A stretch of 64,000 bases of DNA from the NCBI RefSeq assembly GCF_009193325.2, contig NZ_CP059856.1, forward strand, positions 2,294,001-2,358,000, read 5' to 3'. How positions within the stretch are numbered: position 1 is the stretch's first letter; each line of letters opens with the position of its first letter. Under the pieces are notes generated by a model. That model searched no databases, was not told where the DNA came from, and worked only from the letters and a program-made list of their open reading frames with translations. Source of the stretch: Bacteroides zhangwenhongii. GTDB taxonomy: Bacteria; Bacteroidota; Bacteroidia; Bacteroidales; Bacteroidaceae. This document shows positions 23,426-33,134 of this stretch, piece by piece. The position numbers were made by a program, and so were the translations under genes.

Positions 23426-26059
23426 ATGAGAATGTATGTAAGAGTAATGGCAGCGGTCATTGCATGTATATTGCTGAGTGGAGAAGCCCTTTCGGCATTT
23501 GCAATTACCCCCGCTACAGAAAATCTGAGTTGGTTTAAGAAGAAAAAGAAAAAACCAGAAGAGAGAGAAGAAAAGAGTAAAAGTGACTACGAGAAACTAG
23601 TGGAAGGCAGCAAAACGACAAAAGGAATGTTTGCTGTACATCAAAAGAAAAATGATTTCTATTTTGAAATTCCTACCGCACTTTTAGGACGCGACTTATT
23701 GGTTGTCAATAAACTGCAACGGGTTCCCGCCGAATTGAATGAGGCAGGTGTAAATCGTGGAGTAAACTATGAGAATCAGATGGTTTGCATGGAATGGGAC
23801 AAAGCAAGTGGCAAACTGATGTTCCGCCAACAACGCCCGTTACCTCTTGCGCCCCGCACTGACGCCATTTTCCGTTCGGTACAAGATAATTTTATTTCTC
23901 CATTGATTGCCGCATTCAAAATCGAAGCTGTCAATGCCGATTCTACTGCATTGGTGATCAAAGTGAATGATATTTATGACGGCACGGAAACCAGTATCAA
24001 TAATGTGTTTACCAATATCAACCTGGGCACATCGGCTATCAAGAATTTATCACGTATCCTGTCTATCAAATCTTTCTCAAACAATGTCGTGGCAACTTCC
24101 GAGCTGACAACCAGAGTGACAGAAGGAACTACAACAGTGTATGTGACAGTGGAAGTCAGTTCTTCCATTCTTTTATTACCCGAAACGCCGATGATGGGAC
24201 GTTTTGATAATCAGAAAGTCGGATACTTCACCAACCCTTTATTGAACTTCAGCGACGCCCAACAAGGAACGGGCAAGACACAATACATTACCCGTTGGCG
24301 CATGGAGCCGAAACCGGAAGACCGTGAAGCCTACCTAAAAGGACAGATTGTGGAGCCTGCCAAACCAATCGTATTTTATATTGATAACTCAACTCCCTAC
24401 CAATGGCGTTCGTACATCAAAAAAGGAATCGAAGATTGGCAGGTCGCTTTTGAGAAAGCCGGTTTCAAAAATGCGATTATCGCCAAAGAAATAACGGACA
24501 GTATGCACGTAGACATGGATGATGTCAATTACTCCGTGCTGACATACGCTGCTTCGGAAAAGAAAAACGCAATGGGACCTTCTCTTCTGGACCCTCGTTC
24601 CGGAGAGATTCTGGAAGCGGATATCATGTGGTGGCACAACGTGCTTTCTATGGTACGTGAATGGATTACGGTACAGACCGGAACCGTTTGCCCCGAAGCG
24701 CGCAAAGTACAACTGCCCGATGACTTGATGGGAGACGCCATCCGGTTCGTTGCCTGCCACGAAGTAGGACACTCATTGGGGTTACGCCATAACATGATGG
24801 GATCGTGGGCTTTCCCGACGGATTCATTGCGTTCCGAAACATTCACTTCCAGAATGAATTCTACTGCTTCATCCATTATGGATTATGCACGCTTCAACTA
24901 TATCGCCCAACCGGGAGACGGTGTGAAAGTTCTTTCTCCGCACATCGGTCCATACGATATGTTCGCTATCGAATACGGTTACCGTTGGTATGGGAAAAAT
25001 ACTCCGGAAGAAGAAAAAGCTCTCTTATTTGACTTTTTGAGCAAACACACCGACCGCCTCTATAAATATAGCGAAGCACAAGATGTTCGTGACGCAGTAG
25101 ATCCGCGCGCACAAAATGAAGATTTAGGTGACGACCCGGTTCGTTCCTCCCTACTGGGTATTGAGAACCTGAAACGTATTGTGCCACAGATTCTCCAATG
25201 GACTACAACCGGAGAAAAGGGACAGACTTATGAAGAAGCGTCACGCCTCTATTATGCTGTCATCAATCAGTGGAACAACTACTTATATCATGTACTCGCC
25301 AACATTGGTGGTATTTATATCGAAAATACAACTGTGGGAGATGGCGTCAAGACCTATACATTCGTAGAAAAAGAGAAGCAACAGGCCGCACTTAAGTTCC
25401 TGTTGAATGAGGTATTGACCTATCCTAAATGGTTGTTTGACACGGAAGTAGGACAGTACACCTATCTCCTGCGTAATACTCCGGTGGGAAAACAGGAGAA
25501 CGCTCCTACTCAGATTCTCAAAAATGCACAGGCTTACATTCTTTGGGATTTACTGGGCAACAATCGCTTGATGCGTATGATTGAAAATGAATCCGTCAAT
25601 GGGAAAAAGGCCTTTACGGTAGTAGAACTGATGGATGGACTTCATAAAAATATTTTTGGAGTTACCGAACGGGGAGGTGTCCCCAATGTCATGGAACGTT
25701 CTTTACAAAAGAATTTCCTTGATGCATTGCTGACAGCCGCAGCAGAACCCGAAGCAGTAAAAATCAACAAAAAGATTGCCGATGAGCACTTTTTGCTTGA
25801 CCATGCCACTCCGTTCTGTAGCTGTTATACAGCTGAACAACGGGCACTTCGCCAAGAAGACCGCATGGGAGCTCCACGTGTGCTCAACTTCTACGGTAGC
25901 CAACTTAACCGCATCTCAGATGCAATCTCAGTAAAGCGCGGTGAGTTGTTACGTATCAAGAAGCTGTTGCAGAATCGTCTCGGAACTTCCGATACGGCTA
26001 CACGCTACCATTATGAAGATATGATTTTACGAATTAACACAGCTCTAGGAGTCAAATAA
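23426..26059 (+). CDS. Large zinc-dependent metalloprotease (DUF5117/DUF4953 type)
   Basis: The 877-residue protein has a signal peptide ending near LSAFA, a basic low-complexity start (KKKKKKPEEREEKSK), a beta-rich N-terminal half and an extended zinc site HEVGHSLGLRHNM (His445, Glu446, His449, His455). A conserved SIMDYARFNY follows about 40 residues later and probably supplies the met-turn. This is the metzincin-like arrangement of the DUF5117/DUF4953 proteins of Bacteroidota. SusC starts 30 bases after its stop, so enzyme and importer are co-transcribed. Confidence 0.88.
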   Translation: MRMYVRVMAAVIACILLSGEALSAFAITPATENLSWFKKKKKKPEEREEKSKSDYEKLVEGSKTTKGMFAVHQKKNDFYFEIPTALLGRDLLVVNKLQRVPAELNEAGVNRGVNYENQMVCMEWDKASGKLMFRQQRPLPLAPRTDAIFRSVQDNFISPLIAAFKIEAVNADSTALVIKVNDIYDGTETSINNVFTNINLGTSAIKNLSRILSIKSFSNNVVATSELTTRVTEGTTTVYVTVEVSSSILLLPETPMMGRFDNQKVGYFTNPLLNFSDAQQGTGKTQYITRWRMEPKPEDREAYLKGQIVEPAKPIVFYIDNSTPYQWRSYIKKGIEDWQVAFEKAGFKNAIIAKEITDSMHVDMDDVNYSVLTYAASEKKNAMGPSLLDPRSGEILEADIMWWHNVLSMVREWITVQTGTVCPEARKVQLPDDLMGDAIRFVACHEVGHSLGLRHNMMGSWAFPTDSLRSETFTSRMNSTASSIMDYARFNYIAQPGDGVKVLSPHIGPYDMFAIEYGYRWYGKNTPEEEKALLFDFLSKHTDRLYKYSEAQDVRDAVDPRAQNEDLGDDPVRSSLLGIENLKRIVPQILQWTTTGEKGQTYEEASRLYYAVINQWNNYLYHVLANIGGIYIENTTVGDGVKTYTFVEKEKQQAALKFLLNEVLTYPKWLFDTEVGQYTYLLRNTPVGKQENAPTQILKNAQAYILWDLLGNNRLMRMIENESVNGKKAFTVVELMDGLHKNIFGVTERGGVPNVMERSLQKNFLDALLTAAAEPEAVKINKKIADEHFLLDHATPFCSCYTAEQRALRQEDRMGAPRVLNFYGSQLNRISDAISVKRGELLRIKKLLQNRLGTSDTATRYHYEDMILRINTALGVK

Positions 26060-26089
26060 AACAAATCAATCACTAAACATTTACAATTA

Positions 26090-29000
26090 ATGAGAAAAAG
26101 ACATCTTTGTATTTTGATATGCCTTTTCGCCAACGCATTGTTTTTTGCCAATGCCGCGAATCGCACTATCACCGGAGTCGTGATCTCCGGTGAAGATAAT
26201 GAGCCACTCATCGGCGCCTCAGTTTACGTATCAGCCGATGAACTGAAAAAAGCCGGAGTATCACAAACATCTCTAGGTACGATTACAGATATAGACGGAA
26301 AGTTTTCCTTGTCTGTCCCGGAAAAAGTAACTCGGATTCATTGTAGCTACATCGGTTTTGAAGAACAAAGTGTACCATTACAGTCCGGAAAAGAAAATTA
26401 CCGTATTGTACTTCAAGCCTCATCACATACATTAGGGGACGTAGTAGTAACCGGTTATCAAGAGTTGGAACGCCGCAAACTGACCGCCTCCATTGCCAAA
26501 ATAGATGTTACAGATGCAATGGTAGGTGCCGCAAAAAGTATCGACCAGGCATTAGCCGGACAAATAGCCGGTGTATCCGTTACGACAACCTCCGGTGCTC
26601 CGGGTGCCCCTGCACGTATCCGTATTCGTGGTACAGCGTCGCTAAACGGAACGCAAGACCCACTGTGGGTGTTGGACGGAATTCCATTGGAAGGGACGGA
26701 TATTCCGGACTTAGACAGTGATACGGATAATGATATTGTAAATATGAAGCAATCTACCATCGCCGGAATCAGCCCCAATGACATTGAAAGTATCACAATC
26801 TTGAAAGACGCCGCCGCAACAGCGATTTATGGCGCACGTGCGGCAAATGGTGTAATTGTTGTTACTACCAAAAGGGGACGAATGGGTAAACCGGTTATCA
26901 ACTTCAATACAAGATTGACTTACACTCCCAATTTAAATACTTCGCGCCTAAATCTGCTGAATTCAGAGCAGAAAATCAATTTGGAGTTGGAATTGATGAA
27001 AGACACATACGAAGTATGGGGAGATACATATCCTTCTTTCTATGCGAAAGGTGCTGTCGCTTCTATCTTAAAGAAATATGACCTAACGGATGCATACAGA
27101 AAAGATGGATGGGACGGCTTAACTCCCGAAGCGCAAGCTGCAATCAATCAATTGAAAACAATTAATACAGACTGGAATGATATACTTTTTAAAGACGCGT
27201 TTACGCAAGAGTACAATTTCAGTATATCCGGTGGAGGAGAAAAAGTGACTTACTACAACTCTCTTGGTTATTCCAAAGAAAACGGTAATGTACCGGGAGT
27301 AAGCATGAGCCGTTTTAACCTGACAAGTAAAACCTCATATCAGGTAAACCGTATGTTAAAATTAGGCGTGTCACTTTTTGCCAACCGTCGAAAGAATACA
27401 GATTTCGTAGCGGATAAATATGGTTACGCAAACCCTATCTATTATTCACGAACAGCTAATCCCTACCTCAACCCTTACGATGCTCAAGGCAATTATGTTT
27501 ATGATTATGACATCTCCAATAAAGAGGTATCCGATCCCAAAAGAGGATTCAACATATTTGAAGAGAGAGACAACACTGATAAAGAAACCGTAACAACAGC
27601 TATCAATGCCATTTTCAATACAGATTTGCGCATCAACGACCAATGGAAACTGACTTCTCAAGTCGGTCTTCAATGGGATCAGGTCGAATTGGAAGAGTAT
27701 ACCGGTGAAAACACATTTACCATGCGTGACATACGTGAAGATAGTAAATATGACGGTGGCAAAAAATACCGTATTCCCGAAGGAGGCAGACATAAGGTAT
27801 CCAATTCCACGACATCACAAATCACATGGAAATTACAGGGAGAATGGAATCAGAGCTTTGCCGATATACATGAAGTACAAATAATGGCTGGTTCTGAAAT
27901 ACGCAAAAACTGGTATGAATCTTTGACTTCCAATGCATACGGATATAATCCTAAAACACTCACTACCAAACCAATCACAATTCGAGATGATGATGACGCC
28001 AAGAAATATCCCCTGCATACAAAGATTTATACGGAAAATGCTTTTGCCTCATTCTACGCTAACGGTTCATATACCCTTATGGGACGTTACACTTTGGGAG
28101 CAAGTGTCCGTATGGATGGTTCCGACCTATTTGGAGTAGATAAAAAATACAGATTTCTTCCGATCTACTCCGCGAGTGGCTTATGGCGGCTTTCCAACGA
28201 ACCTTTCCTTAAACCGGCTACAAGCTGGATAGATAACCTGGCATTACGCCTTTCTTACGGTTTGCAGGGAAACATCGATAAAAACACATCTCCATTTCTT
28301 ATCGGTAAATATGGTGAACAGACACTTCTTCCTGAAAATACAGAAACCAGCATTAGCATATCAAGTGCTCCCAATGACAAATTACGATGGGAAAAAACAG
28401 CGTCTTACAATGTAGGAATTGATTTTTCTGTTCTTCAATCAGCCATTAACCTAAGTATAGACTACTACCATAGAAAAGGGACCGATCTTATCGGTGTTAA
28501 AAACCTACCATTGGAGAATGGATTCAACAGTATGACTATCAACTGGGCAAGTATGAAAAACCAAGGAGTGGAAATTAATCTGCAAACGCGTAACATAACC
28601 ACCCCGCATTTTTCCTGGTATACAACATTCAATTTTGCCTATAACAGTAATAAAGTTTTAAAGGAACTAACTCCTTCCAATTCCAAGACACCCGGACGAG
28701 AAGGATATCCGGTAGGAGCAATCTTTGCTATAAAAAGCAAAGTAGATCCGGAAACCGGACGTATCTTCATCTATCCTAAAGGAAGTGACGAAGCTATCAG
28801 CGTTGAAAAGTTATTCGATGCCAAAGATGATTCCGGCTTTGGGCTTTACACATATAACAAAGACGCTGATTTACAACGGAACTTATATGAATATGCAGGA
28901 ACAAGCGATGCACCTTACACAGGTGGATTCATCAATACTTTAAATTATCATAACTGGGAGTTTAGTTTAAACTTCGCCTATAACATAGGAGCACACGTAC

Positions 29001-29419
29001 GTACCAGCCCGTCATACAATATTACAGACTTAGATCCGGGACACAATACTAACCAAGATATACTCAACCGTTGGACTCCAGAAAACCATAACGGGAGCTT
29101 TCCTGCTCTATTAGGAAGACACAATTATGCGGCTGACTATAGTTTCTTCCAGAATGAAATAGCAGTCTACAAGAATCTTGATATGTGGGTGAAACGGCTT
29201 AGTTATGTACGATTGCAAAATGTACGATTAGCATACACTTTACCACAAGAATGGTTACGGAAATTTGGAATTAACGGAACAACTGTCGCCGTAGAAGGTC
29301 GTAACTTATTCGTTTTCGGTTCCAGCTACAAAAACTACATGGATCCGGAATCGATGAGCAATCTTTATTCTACACCTGTACAAAAATCGGTAACCTTCAA
29401 TCTCAGTCTTAACTTTTAA
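26090..29419 (+). CDS. SusC/RagA-like TonB-linked outer-membrane transporter
   Basis: The 1109-residue protein has a signal peptide, an N-terminal carboxypeptidase-regulatory-like domain (about 25-110; ITGVVISGEDNEPLIGASVYV), a plug domain (about 115-245) with the SusC signature LKDAAATAIYGARAANGVI, and a beta-barrel ending in a C-terminal Phe (FNLSLNF). It should import a ligand delivered by the SusD-like lipoprotein, powered by TonB. No glycoside hydrolase is near, and the upstream gene is a protease, so a peptide or protein-derived ligand is a reasonable inference. Confidence 0.95.
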   Translation: MRKRHLCILICLFANALFFANAANRTITGVVISGEDNEPLIGASVYVSADELKKAGVSQTSLGTITDIDGKFSLSVPEKVTRIHCSYIGFEEQSVPLQSGKENYRIVLQASSHTLGDVVVTGYQELERRKLTASIAKIDVTDAMVGAAKSIDQALAGQIAGVSVTTTSGAPGAPARIRIRGTASLNGTQDPLWVLDGIPLEGTDIPDLDSDTDNDIVNMKQSTIAGISPNDIESITILKDAAATAIYGARAANGVIVVTTKRGRMGKPVINFNTRLTYTPNLNTSRLNLLNSEQKINLELELMKDTYEVWGDTYPSFYAKGAVASILKKYDLTDAYRKDGWDGLTPEAQAAINQLKTINTDWNDILFKDAFTQEYNFSISGGGEKVTYYNSLGYSKENGNVPGVSMSRFNLTSKTSYQVNRMLKLGVSLFANRRKNTDFVADKYGYANPIYYSRTANPYLNPYDAQGNYVYDYDISNKEVSDPKRGFNIFEERDNTDKETVTTAINAIFNTDLRINDQWKLTSQVGLQWDQVELEEYTGENTFTMRDIREDSKYDGGKKYRIPEGGRHKVSNSTTSQITWKLQGEWNQSFADIHEVQIMAGSEIRKNWYESLTSNAYGYNPKTLTTKPITIRDDDDAKKYPLHTKIYTENAFASFYANGSYTLMGRYTLGASVRMDGSDLFGVDKKYRFLPIYSASGLWRLSNEPFLKPATSWIDNLALRLSYGLQGNIDKNTSPFLIGKYGEQTLLPENTETSISISSAPNDKLRWEKTASYNVGIDFSVLQSAINLSIDYYHRKGTDLIGVKNLPLENGFNSMTINWASMKNQGVEINLQTRNITTPHFSWYTTFNFAYNSNKVLKELTPSNSKTPGREGYPVGAIFAIKSKVDPETGRIFIYPKGSDEAISVEKLFDAKDDSGFGLYTYNKDADLQRNLYEYAGTSDAPYTGGFINTLNYHNWEFSLNFAYNIGAHVRTSPSYNITDLDPGHNTNQDILNRWTPENHNGSFPALLGRHNYAADYSFFQNEIAVYKNLDMWVKRLSYVRLQNVRLAYTLPQEWLRKFGINGTTVAVEGRNLFVFGSSYKNYMDPESMSNLYSTPVQKSVTFNLSLNF

Positions 29420-29431
29420 AGTACAACGAAT

Positions 29432-30778
29432 ATGAAGCATTTTAAAAAATTATATACGTTTTTCATGTTTGCAGGAGGGCTCCTTACAACCTCGTGTAGT
29501 AATTTCCTAGACATACAACCTACGGGAAAAGTCATACCAAATACATTGGAGGAATACAGGGCACTTATGACTGAAGCATACGCAAATTCACTGACAGATA
29601 GAAGTGTATGTGACATGCAAACAAGCGATATTACAGTTTCGGATGAATCACAAGCGCAAAGTGACTTCGGAAATATAGAGAAGTGGTCTTCCAATAACGC
29701 TACCGGTTATGAATTTAAATGGGGACCGTATTATGAGAATATTTATTATGCTAATGCCATTATAGACAAACAGGATGAAATGACAGAAGGCAGCCAAGAA
29801 GAAATAGACCAACTTGTGGGAGAAGCATATTTCATGAGAGGCTATATGCATTTTTTACTCGTAAACCTTTACGGACAACCTTATACCAAAGAGGGAGCAC
29901 CGGAGACAAAAGCCATACCGCTGAAACTAAATCTCGACTTAGAGGGGTTCCCTACCCGTAACAAAGTCGGGGAAGTTTACACTTCCATCCTTTCGGATAT
30001 CCAAGAAGCGCATAGGCTCATCAGTCAAAAGGAATGGGAAACAGGTTACAATTACCGTTTCAGTACGCTGGCAACATACGCTTTCGAATCACGCGTAAAT
30101 CTATATATGGGTAACTGGCAAACTGCTTACGATGCTGCGGAACGTGTATTGGCGGAGAAAGCAACACTTGAAGACTATAACAACCCTGAGGAAACTTTTC
30201 AACTTCCGAACCAATATAAGTCTGTAGAATCTATTACTGCATACGAGAACGTTTATAGTAATACTACAATGGAAGCCTCACAAGCTACTCCTGCATTTTT
30301 CCAAATGTTTCAAGAAGGTGATCTTCGATCTACAAAATATTTTGATGCAATAAACGAAGCGGGTAATTATCCCATTATTAAAACAGACAATACATCTTCA
30401 TTCAAGTGCAGTTTCCGTGTTGGTGAACTTTACTTGAATTCTGCAGAAGCAGCTGCCCGTCTAAACCATCTGCCAGAGGCTCGTAACCGCTTACTGCAAT
30501 TGATGAAAAAAAGATATAGTCCGGAAGGATACCTGTTAAAGGAGAATGAAATAAACAGTATGAACCAAGAAAGTCTAATTTCTGAAATATTGGATGAACG
30601 TGCCCGCGAATTAGCCTTTGAAGGTCATCGTTGGTTTGATTTACGTCGCACCACCCGACCGAGAATAGAAAAGACTCTATTGGGTGGACAAACTGTCATT
30701 CTGGAACAGAATGACGAACGCTATACCTTACGCATTCCTCAAAGTGCTATTGAAGCTAATCCGAATCTCTCCAATTAG
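29432..30778 (+). CDS. SusD/RagB-like surface lipoprotein
   Basis: The 448-residue protein has a lipoprotein signal (GLLTTSC, Cys at about 22) followed by SNFLDIQPTGKVIPNTLEEY, typical of SusD. TPR-type helices are visible, including GEAYFMRGYMHFLLVNLYGQPY, and the C-terminal region has ILDERARELAFEGHRWFDLRR, the family hallmark. It starts 12 bases after the SusC stop and acts as the lid that captures ligand for the transporter. It is shorter than many SusDs of about 550 residues, so the ligand-binding insertions are small. Confidence 0.95.
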   Translation: MKHFKKLYTFFMFAGGLLTTSCSNFLDIQPTGKVIPNTLEEYRALMTEAYANSLTDRSVCDMQTSDITVSDESQAQSDFGNIEKWSSNNATGYEFKWGPYYENIYYANAIIDKQDEMTEGSQEEIDQLVGEAYFMRGYMHFLLVNLYGQPYTKEGAPETKAIPLKLNLDLEGFPTRNKVGEVYTSILSDIQEAHRLISQKEWETGYNYRFSTLATYAFESRVNLYMGNWQTAYDAAERVLAEKATLEDYNNPEETFQLPNQYKSVESITAYENVYSNTTMEASQATPAFFQMFQEGDLRSTKYFDAINEAGNYPIIKTDNTSSFKCSFRVGELYLNSAEAAARLNHLPEARNRLLQLMKKRYSPEGYLLKENEINSMNQESLISEILDERARELAFEGHRWFDLRRTTRPRIEKTLLGGQTVILEQNDERYTLRIPQSAIEANPNLSN

Positions 30779-30800
30779 AGTTGTTCTGATATTCACTATA

Positions 30801-30838
30801 AACTCCCTTTGCAAACTCATCAGCAAAGGGAGTTTTTT
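30801..30838 (+). terminator. Terminator of the SusCD operon
   Basis: AACTCCCTTTGC (30801-30812) and GCAAAGGGAGTT (30823-30834) form a 12-bp stem followed by TTTT. Confidence 0.85.
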
Positions 30839-30859
30839 CATTGTATCATATTTATTCTG

Positions 30860-31936
30860 TTATTTCAAATTATTATTGAAGAACTGTTCTATCTTATCGA
30901 ATGGGATTACTTGCAGATTATCGTACAAATCTACATGATTGGCTCCGGGAATAATCAATAATCCCTTATTGTCACCTTTCAGTTTCTTGAACGCATCCTC
31001 ACTAAAGTAACGGGAATGAGCCTTTTCTCCGTGAATCATCAGCACTGCACTACGTATCTCGTCGCTATAGGACAGAATAGGCATATTGATAAACGAAAGC
31101 GAAGAAGTCTTATTCCAACCATCATTAGAATTGAGTGAACGTTTGTGGTAACCGCGTTCGGTCTTATAATAGTCGTAATATTCTTTCACAAATTGTGGAG
31201 CATCATCCGGTAATGGATCAATCACCCCTCCGGCAAGTGTATAAGAACCATTGCGGTAGTCTTCGGTTCGCTGAGCATTGAGTTGCTTGCGTAATTCATA
31301 ACGGGCGTCGGCATCCATTATATCATTGTAACCATTAGCGTTCACACGGCTCATGTCATACATCGTAACCGTTACTGTTGCTTTGATTCGAGTATCGATA
31401 GCCGCTGCATTAAGCGCCATACCACCCCAACCGCAAATACCGAGTATACCGATACGATCCGTATCCACATCGTCACGGTTGGCAAGATAATCCACCGCTG
31501 CACTGAAATCTTCCGTATTAATATCCGGTGAAGCCACATAACGAGGCTCACCACCACTCTCACCTGTATAAGACGGATCGAAAGCAATCGTCAAGAATCC
31601 CCTTTCTGCCAGCGTTTGGGCATACAGTCCCGAAGATTGTTCTTTCACCGCACCAAACGGCCCGCTAATAGCGATTGCCGACAATTTACCTTCTGCATTT
31701 TTGGGGATATACAAGTCAGCAGCAAGCGTGATACCATAACGGTTGTGAAAAGTAACTTTCGAGTGACGTACTTTATCGTTTTCGGGAAACGTCTTGTCCC
31801 ACTCTTGAATCAGGTTTAATTTCTTTTCCGTAAACTTATTATTTCTGTCAGAAAGATTACTTGCTGACAACAGCTTGCCTGCAATACAAAGACATACTGT
31901 CATTACTACACGCGAAAAATTCAATGTTCGTCTCAT
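30860..31936 (-). CDS. Secreted alpha/beta hydrolase, dienelactone-hydrolase-like
   Basis: The 358-residue protein has a signal peptide and an alpha/beta hydrolase fold: AIAISGPFGAVKEQSSGLYA around the oxyanion hole, FDPSYTGESGG, and a nucleophile elbow GILGICGWGGMAL in which cysteine takes the usual serine position. The C-terminal GANHVDLYD supplies the His. This Cys variant is seen in dienelactone-hydrolase-type and YcjY-like enzymes. Substrate unknown. It is divergent from two AraC regulators, with operator-like repeats between them, so it is probably their target. Confidence 0.88.
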   Translation of the reverse strand: MRRTLNFSRVVMTVCLCIAGKLLSASNLSDRNNKFTEKKLNLIQEWDKTFPENDKVRHSKVTFHNRYGITLAADLYIPKNAEGKLSAIAISGPFGAVKEQSSGLYAQTLAERGFLTIAFDPSYTGESGGEPRYVASPDINTEDFSAAVDYLANRDDVDTDRIGILGICGWGGMALNAAAIDTRIKATVTVTMYDMSRVNANGYNDIMDADARYELRKQLNAQRTEDYRNGSYTLAGGVIDPLPDDAPQFVKEYYDYYKTERGYHKRSLNSNDGWNKTSSLSFINMPILSYSDEIRSAVLMIHGEKAHSRYFSEDAFKKLKGDNKGLLIIPGANHVDLYDNLQVIPFDKIEQFFNNNLK

Positions 31937-32053
31937 ACATTCTATTATTTATGTTATCAACCATTTTTCTATTCCCTTTTAGGAATGTTGCAAAATTAGA
32001 TAGATTTATGCCTAACCCCGGTAGACAAATTACTGATGTTACATCTCAATCAT

Positions 32054-32140
32054 AACCTTAATTACAGATTTTATAATACTGACGGAAGCTGTAAGTAAGG
32101 TGGAATCCGTAACTGAGGTTATATAATCCGTAATTAAAGT
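32054..32140. promoter_or_regulatory. Operator-like repeat array between hydrolase and AraC genes
   Basis: Three direct repeats with consensus GTAANTNARGT lie at 32091-32101, 32109-32119 and 32130-32140, spaced 18 and 21 bases. An inverted copy (AACCTTAATTAC) lies at 32054-32065. The last copy ends 25 bases before the TATTTTTG box at 32165-32172. Direct repeats about two helical turns apart are the normal target of AraC-type dimers, so this probably controls both divergent transcripts. Confidence 0.6.
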
Positions 32141-32164
32141 TGTTAGAATGACAGAATTATCCCG

Positions 32165-32172
32165 TATTTTTG
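32165..32172 (+). promoter_or_regulatory. -7 box of the tandem AraC genes
   Basis: TATTTTTG lies 50 bases before the ATG at 32222, downstream of the repeat array. Confidence 0.6.
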
Positions 32173-32221
32173 TAAACGATATACGACGGAAGTGCTTTTA
32201 AAACATTAAACAGCAATAATT

Positions 32222-33127
32222 ATGAACAAGATATTCAACTTGGACAGTGTAGACCAATACAATAAATTGTACGGCCTTGAAACTTTGAATCCGTTGGTCA
32301 GTGTGATCGATTTAAATAAAGCCACCCGGCAGATGAATTATGCACACTGGCATTATGGTATCTATGCACTTTACCTGAAACTCGAAAAAGCGTGTGACAT
32401 CAGATACGGGCGGCAAAATTATGATTATCAAGAAGGAACCATTGTATGTTTTGCTCCCGGACAGGATGCGGAAACGACATTGATCACAGATCGCGTGCAA
32501 GTGAATGCACTTGGCATACTTTTTCATCCGGATTTATTACTAGGAACATCACTTGGCAAGACAATCAAGAAATACACGTTCTTCTCGTATGAAGTAAACG
32601 AAGCCCTTCATCTTTCTGAAGAGGAACGGAATATTATTATGGATTGCCTGAGAATCATCCGCCTTGAACTAGAGCACGGAGTGGATAAGCATAGTAAAAC
32701 ATTGCTCGTAAACTATATAGAACTGCTCCTTAACTACTGTATGCGTTTCTATGAACGACAATTCGTCACCCGCAGTAAAGCGAACCATGATGTGTTGACA
32801 CGTTTCGAGCAATTACTTGACAACTACTTTTCAGGAACTTTTGCAGAACAAAACGGCTTACCTACTGTCAAATATTTCGCTGACAAAATATGCCTTTCCC
32901 CCAATTACTTCGGCGATATGGTAAAGAAAGAAACCGGCAGGACACCACAGGAACATATTCAGGAAAAAGTAATCGAAATGGCAAAGGAACGTATGGTCGG
33001 CACAGAAGATACAGTCAGCCAGATTGCCTACTCACTGGGATTCCAGTACCCGCAGCATTTTTGCCGCCTGTTCAAAAAACGGGTAGGATGTACTCCTAAC
33101 GAATACCGTGTACAGAATAATCTGTGA
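32222..33127 (+). CDS. AraC-family regulator (first of two tandem paralogues)
   Basis: The 301-residue protein has an N-terminal sensing domain (about 1-175) and a C-terminal AraC DNA-binding domain (about 200-300; SQIAYSLGFQYPQHFCRLFKK is the second helix-turn-helix). The N-terminal segment LFHPDLLLGTSLGKTIKKYT recurs in the next gene as VFHPDLLFQTTLKNHINNYT, so the two arose by duplication. It is divergent from the alpha/beta hydrolase, with a repeat array between. The inducer is unknown. Confidence 0.9.
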   Translation: MNKIFNLDSVDQYNKLYGLETLNPLVSVIDLNKATRQMNYAHWHYGIYALYLKLEKACDIRYGRQNYDYQEGTIVCFAPGQDAETTLITDRVQVNALGILFHPDLLLGTSLGKTIKKYTFFSYEVNEALHLSEEERNIIMDCLRIIRLELEHGVDKHSKTLLVNYIELLLNYCMRFYERQFVTRSKANHDVLTRFEQLLDNYFSGTFAEQNGLPTVKYFADKICLSPNYFGDMVKKETGRTPQEHIQEKVIEMAKERMVGTEDTVSQIAYSLGFQYPQHFCRLFKKRVGCTPNEYRVQNNL

Positions 33128-33134
33128 AAAGAAT

